From NCBI GenBank assembly GCA_964583335.1, contig CAZOVG010000007.1:62001-126000 (forward strand): 64,000 nt of DNA, given 5' to 3'. The translations under genes were made by a program, and so were the position numbers. The notes beneath the pieces are model-generated. The model was not told the origin of the DNA. It made no database searches and saw only the letters and a program-made list of their open reading frames with translations. The first letter of the stretch is position 1. Each line of letters starts with the position of its first letter. This DNA comes from JAGNKE01 sp964583335. Lineage in GTDB: Bacteria > Pseudomonadota > Alphaproteobacteria > Micavibrionales > Micavibrionaceae. Positions 60,831 through 64,000 of this stretch are shown here, one piece after another.

Positions 60831-61574
60831 ATGCCCCTGAACTGGACGATTGAAACCTACGAACGCCTCTCCAGCACGCAGGACGAGATGAAGGCCCGCC
60901 TTGCCCCCGGCGGCGCCCAAACCCCGCCGCCCGAGGGTCTCGTGATTCAGGCGATCGAGCAAAGCGCGGGCCGCGGCCGTCAGGGACGGCTCTGGTTCTC
61001 GCCACCCGGAAACCTCTATATCTCGCTGCTCCTGAGGCCCGAATGTTCTCTGGCGCAGGCGGGCGCGCTCTCGCTTGTGATCAGCTATTCCCTTGCGCGG
61101 GCGCTGGAAAAGCTCTGCGGGGCTGACGCGGGCATTGTTCTCAAATGGCCGAACGATGTCTTGTTGGAGGGAAAAAAATGCGCGGGCATTCTGCTCGAAA
61201 CCGGAACGGATTCGCAGGGCGCCCTGCAATACGTCATCGCAGGCATAGGGGTGAACCTCGTTTCCGCCCCCGCAGAAACCGGAATTGCCCTGAACGCCAG
61301 CCGTTTACAAAACATTACGCTCACCGATCTGCGCGACACCGTTTTGGAAAAAATAAGAGAGGATTACCTGCAATGGCGCGTCAGAGGGTTCGCCCCGTTC
61401 CGCGAAAAATGGCTACAAAGAGGCTTCGCGCCGGGAACCGACATTTCAGTGAGCGCCGATAAATCCAAAATCGCCGGAACTTTCAAAACCGTCGATCACA
61501 ACGGAAATCTCGTCATGACCGACGCGCAAGGACAAGAACGCACAATCGCGTCCGGCGAAATCCTCCGGATATGA
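60831..61574 (+). CDS. birA: Biotin--[acetyl-CoA-carboxylase] ligase
   Basis: This 247-residue protein attaches biotin to carrier proteins. The biotin-adenylate loop is SAGRGRQGRLWFSPPGNLYI, with the catalytic lysine region LKWPNDVLLEGKKCAGILLE. The C-terminal domain ends NLVMTDAQGQERTIASGE. There is no N-terminal DNA-binding domain, so it is a class I ligase that does not repress its own operon. It follows nuoN after 13 bp. Two 17-bp palindromic boxes lie just after its stop. Confidence 0.94.
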   Translation: MPLNWTIETYERLSSTQDEMKARLAPGGAQTPPPEGLVIQAIEQSAGRGRQGRLWFSPPGNLYISLLLRPECSLAQAGALSLVISYSLARALEKLCGADAGIVLKWPNDVLLEGKKCAGILLETGTDSQGALQYVIAGIGVNLVSAPAETGIALNASRLQNITLTDLRDTVLEKIREDYLQWRVRGFAPFREKWLQRGFAPGTDISVSADKSKIAGTFKTVDHNGNLVMTDAQGQERTIASGEILRI

Positions 61575-61597
61575 AATCATAAAAAAATTCGGATTGA

Positions 61598-61614
61598 ACT
61601 GGACTAAGCCCGGT
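61598..61614. promoter_or_regulatory. Operator-like box, copy 1 (diverged)
   Basis: ACTGGACTAAGCCCGGT matches the second copy at 15 of 17 positions. Its left half is intact and its right half is diverged. It lies 44 bp from the second copy, about four helical turns. Confidence 0.4.
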
Positions 61615-61641
61615 CAAAAGCCGCTCTGACCAAGGTTTACA

Positions 61642-61658
61642 ACTGGACTAAGTCCAGT
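61642..61658. promoter_or_regulatory. Operator-like box, copy 2 (perfect palindrome)
   Basis: ACTGGACT-A-AGTCCAGT is a perfect 8+1+8 palindrome, the form expected for a dimeric regulator. The surrounding 61575-61661 has no gene. Confidence 0.45.
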
Positions 61659-61661
61659 CCG

Positions 61662-61817
61662 TTAGGATTGATCGTTCTGGGGCTCAGAGTCGCCGTAAAG
61701 CCTGCGGCCTCTCATATGATCAACCATGTCTCGGGAAACGTTGGTGAACAGCATAGTTCGGCATACAGGCGCAATTGCACTAGCAACAGCGTTGAAAGCA
61801 ACGTGAAGGAAAGGCAT
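61662..61817 (-). CDS. Possible 51-residue small protein
   Basis: Read leftward from ATG at 61817, with GGAGAA eight bases upstream, this frame encodes a short protein beginning MPFLHVAFNAVASAIAPVCR and ending RLYGDSEPQNDQS. It has a weakly hydrophobic start and no recognised family. A loose promoter-like pair lies further upstream on the same strand. Evidence is limited to the ribosome-binding site and position, so it may not be real. The rest of 61818-61999 has only an AT-rich inverted repeat at 61910-61933. Confidence 0.3.
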   Translation of the reverse strand: MPFLHVAFNAVASAIAPVCRTMLFTNVSRDMVDHMRGRRLYGDSEPQNDQS

Positions 61818-61909
61818 ATTTGTTCTCCGTGTTGCGCACCCCGAGCCGTGGCGGGCCATGGGCACAACAAAGCGTTAAAAATTTAACTTCTTTGTATTCA
61901 CAGTATCGT

Positions 61910-61933
61910 ATATTGCACTGCAAAAAGCAATAT
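61910..61933 (-). terminator. AT-rich hairpin downstream of the two-helix membrane protein
   Basis: ATATTGC and GCAATAT pair around a 10-nt loop, 66 bp beyond the stop of the gene at 62000. On the minus strand the T tract falls in the loop, so termination is uncertain. Confidence 0.2.
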
Positions 61934-61999
61934 TTTTAAGCAAAAAGCTCTGAAATGAAGGCCTGCCGAGCGTTTGCAAGGATAGCTAAAAATAACGGA

Positions 62000-62383
62000 T
62001 TAAAGAACGCGCTTCAAATCCTCCGCCCGTTGATTCGCGTTGCGCGAGGACGGCGGATTGGCAACCCGGATAATCTTGACGCCCGCCGAAAGCAGCGTGC
62101 CGATCACCTGGGTCATGAGGGCCAGAATCATCAGGCCCAGAACGGAATAAACGATCTTTTGCAATCGCGCGGAAAAGAAAATATTAAATTCCTGCTGATC
62201 AACATTGCCATAAACAACCTTTTCATCGCCGGTGATATTCTCGAACAAGACGCTAAAAATCTTGATGTCCTCGGGCGTGTCTATAACCTTTATAACGGTA
62301 ATACCGACATAAAGGAGAAAACCCGCCCCGGCGACCACCAGAACAAGCCCGACAAGGCTCAAAAGCGCACGCAAACCTTCCAT
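62000..62383 (-). CDS. Hypothetical two-helix membrane protein
   Basis: This 127-residue protein has hydrophobic segments near residues 5-28 (RALLSLVGLVLVVAGAGFLL) and 76-97 (KIVYSVLGLMILALMTQVIG). The soluble stretch between them contains DTPEDIKIFSVLFENITGDE. AGGAG lies nine bases before the ATG. I recognise no family. It is on the strand opposite to birA and alone, 148 bp from the next gene. Confidence 0.5.
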   Translation of the reverse strand: MEGLRALLSLVGLVLVVAGAGFLLYVGITVIKVIDTPEDIKIFSVLFENITGDEKVVYGNVDQQEFNIFFSARLQKIVYSVLGLMILALMTQVIGTLLSAGVKIIRVANPPSSRNANQRAEDLKRVL

Positions 62384-62570
62384 GGGAAAGCTCCTGTAAA
62401 ACGTTTAAAAAGGGCTATTTGCGTCATAGTGGGAAGAATCCGCAAGGATGTAAACAGAAAAGCAAGGTTTTAGGTTTATTATCTGATATTGCTCGGAGTT
62501 TTCCTCATATCCGCGCCGTCAGAGCCAGCGTATGCGAAATCGCAGGCAAGGCAAGACCAAGGAGTCCGCA

Positions 62571-63329
62571 TTGATCGATCAGCAAGACCAACCGCAGGGG
62601 AATGATCACCTTGCCGCCGCGCTTGGCACCGAGGCTTTGCGCGCCGTCCTGATTTTATCCGCGGGTGTTTTTGCGGTATGCATACTGATTCTTGCGATTG
62701 GTATTATATTTTTGATCGACCTGTTCTCCGGCCCGTTCGGCGTCTTCTCAATTCTCAGCGTACTTTTATATCTTTTTTCCGCATTCATCGCCGTAAAGGA
62801 TGAAGCGCCAAAGGTCTCAGGATTGCTTGCGCAAGGCGACAAAATGTCCAGCCCTCTGAAAGCCGCCCTGATAAAAACCGCTGCTCTGGTGGCGTTTTGT
62901 ATTTTTATGGCGCTGGAATCCGTGGAGTGGTTGAGGCCGCTATTCATGCAAGACGGAAGCGTAAACGGCCTCCGCATGATTCTGGTCGCCGCCTTCTCGC
63001 AAACGCCCGAAAAGATCGGCCTCGACGCGGCCCTGCTGGTCGGGATCGCGCGAATGGCTCTGTTCGCAGGCTTGGCCTACGGAGCGGGGTACCTGATATA
63101 TCGGCGCGACGATGTGGCGAAACGCCTAGACGACCCGGCCTTCAACCATGTGGCGCGGACGATCGGCATTTTTTTGGCGTTCTTCGCTCTGGGAATCGCC
63201 TTTCGCCTATTTGGGGGGGCGGTCGGAGGCATGCTGGGTGGCTGGGCGGATATAAGCTTAGCCCTGCACGTACTGGCCATCACGATGGAGCGCCATAACA
63301 AAAGGCCGCAGATCGACCGCGGCCCCTGA
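62571..63329 (+). CDS. Hypothetical multi-pass membrane protein
   Basis: This 252-residue protein has about six hydrophobic segments, for example ILSAGVFAVCILILAIGIIF, LIKTAALVAFCIFMALESV, and TIGIFLAFFALGIAFRLFGG. I selected the TTG at 62571 because AAGGAG stands six bases before it. An ATG at 62532 in the same frame has no ribosome-binding site and would add 13 charged residues. No family is recognised. It is flanked by two minus-strand genes. Confidence 0.5.
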   Translation: MIDQQDQPQGNDHLAAALGTEALRAVLILSAGVFAVCILILAIGIIFLIDLFSGPFGVFSILSVLLYLFSAFIAVKDEAPKVSGLLAQGDKMSSPLKAALIKTAALVAFCIFMALESVEWLRPLFMQDGSVNGLRMILVAAFSQTPEKIGLDAALLVGIARMALFAGLAYGAGYLIYRRDDVAKRLDDPAFNHVARTIGIFLAFFALGIAFRLFGGAVGGMLGGWADISLALHVLAITMERHNKRPQIDRGP

Positions 63330-63350
63330 AAAACGGTAAAAAGTAAAAGC

Positions 63351-63662
63351 TTAGCCCAGAGCGGGTGCGGCAACTGCCACGCCGGAGAGCTTTGCGCCGA
63401 CCCAGGATGCGCCGCTGCTAAGCGCTGCAAGGGTGTTGTTCACACCATCAAAGGCCAGATTGACGTGAGGGGCAAGAGCCGCCAGACCGCCACCGCCGGT
63501 CGCGGCACCGACTATAGCGAAAACCCCGACCAGACCGCCAACAAACATACCGGCCTTGAGGACGCCCTTGGCCAAGCCCCAAGCACCACTCAAAGCACCT
63601 TTACCGGCATTAACAGCACCGGAGGCGGCATTACTTACGGCATCGACTGGATTTTTAGCCAT
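63351..63662 (-). CDS. Small Gly/Ala-rich hydrophobic protein
   Basis: This 103-residue protein starts MAKNPVDAVSNAASGAVNAG and is unusually rich in Gly, Ala and Val, with long hydrophobic runs (AGMFVGGLVGVFAIVGAATG and GGGLAALA). There is no typical signal peptide. GGAG precedes the ATG by eight bases and a plausible promoter lies upstream. The composition resembles pilin-like, bacteriocin-like or membrane-inserting small proteins, but no family is recognised. It lies downstream of uvrA on the same strand, after 105 bp. Confidence 0.5.
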   Translation of the reverse strand: MAKNPVDAVSNAASGAVNAGKGALSGAWGLAKGVLKAGMFVGGLVGVFAIVGAATGGGGLAALAPHVNLAFDGVNNTLAALSSGASWVGAKLSGVAVAAPALG

Positions 63663-63689
63663 GTTATCAACTCCACAACCCTTAAAATT

Positions 63690-63719
63690 TTTATACTTAT
63701 TCTATTATTACCTCTACAA
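63690..63719 (-). promoter_or_regulatory. Possible promoter of the Gly/Ala-rich protein
   Basis: On the minus strand TTGTAG (63719-63714) and TATAAA (63695-63690) are 18 bp apart, 28 bp before the start codon. The DNA between uvrA and this gene is AT-rich. Confidence 0.35.
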
Positions 63720-63767
63720 GTAACATAACATAAACCTGAAACGCAAGCTTTTTGAACGGTTTGCCCG

Positions 63768-64000
63768 CTACTCGGCAGCCTGCCTCGGTTTTGCACGTTT
63801 TTTGCCTAATATCGGCTTAAGATACTGTCCGGTAAAGCTTTTTTCGATCTTGCAGAGATCTTCCGGCGTTCCGCTGCCCACGATCCGGCCCCCTTTATGG
63901 CCCCCCTCCGGCCCGATATCCACCACGAAATCGGCGGTCTTGATGACATCGAGGTTATGCTCGATCACGATGATGGTATTCCCCTGATCGACGAGGGTAT
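63768..64000 (-). CDS. uvrA: Excinuclease ABC subunit A, C-terminal part (5' end outside window)
   Basis: Only the last ~77 codons are visible. TLVDQGNTIIVIEHNLDVIK, DFVVDIGPEGGHKGGRIVGS, and GTPEDLCKIEKSFTGQYLKP are the invariant C-terminal ABC-domain sequence of UvrA (H-loop His and downstream). The final KKRAKPRQAAE is a basic tail. UvrA recognises bulky DNA lesions in nucleotide excision repair. The frame stays open to the right edge. Confidence 0.93.
   Translation of the reverse strand, partial: TLVDQGNTIIVIEHNLDVIKTADFVVDIGPEGGHKGGRIVGSGTPEDLCKIEKSFTGQYLKPILGKKRAKPRQAAE

Noticed and set aside
63801..64000. Plus-strand frame opposite uvrA
   Set aside because: The minus strand reads the invariant UvrA C-terminus, so the plus frame is a shadow.

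Overview
The window is a GC-rich bacterial chromosome segment, most likely from an alphaproteobacterium. The supporting evidence is a MerR-type gene followed by tRNA-Pro, the order hom-glpX-recJ, a class I PHA synthase, an LptD with the CEPC cysteine motif, and a 14-subunit complex I locus ending in nuoN-birA. The long hypothetical proteins and the fused PurSL suggest a less-studied order, possibly Micavibrio-like, but this is inference. There is no rRNA and no CRISPR array. No transposase or integrase was recognised.

Layout. 1-3.5 kb: end of a MerR-type regulator, an imperfect inverted repeat, tRNA-Pro(GGG), a DUF817 membrane protein, and two tandem paralogues with HEAGH and HDAAH motifs. 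3.5-5.8 kb: cutA, rplM-rpsI with promoter and terminator, and a gamma-type carbonic anhydrase. 5.8-6.7 kb: an AT-rich islet with a TIR-domain gene. 6.8-9.5 kb: phaC and a membrane-protein gene interrupted by an in-frame amber codon. 9.6-16.7 kb: hom, glpX, recJ, a BASS-type transporter, a His-rich membrane protein, and gshB-hisI. 16.8-27.4 kb: a DEAD-box helicase, lptD, an SLC13 permease, a coiled-coil membrane protein, a YdbH/AsmA-like protein and parE. 27.5-33.2 kb: an exported protein of unknown role, ispG, ald, tRNA-Asp(GTC) and a TerB-like membrane protein.

33.4-60.8 kb holds all fourteen nuo genes in canonical order, but broken by four insertions. Between nuoD and nuoE lie an AT-rich small membrane protein and a GIY-YIG gene flanked by inverted palindromic repeats. 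Between nuoF and nuoG lies about 8.6 kb on the opposite strand: a ketosynthase / haem-oxygenase-like oxidase / unknown cassette, two hypotheticals, and purL-purQ. Between nuoG and nuoH lie a MazG-like pyrophosphohydrolase and a CHAP-like cysteine hydrolase. Between nuoI and nuoJ lie a candidate 2OG-Fe(II) oxygenase and pagL on the opposite strand.

60.8-64 kb: birA, a pair of 17-bp operator-like palindromes, small membrane proteins, a Gly/Ala-rich small protein, and the 3' end of uvrA.

The strongest candidates for something undescribed are the three-gene ketosynthase/di-iron-oxidase cassette inside the nuo locus, the tandem HEAGH/HDAAH pair, the HxD...Hx10R protein after nuoI, and the IR-flanked GIY-YIG cassette. 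All functional calls come from reading motifs by eye; no database search was run.
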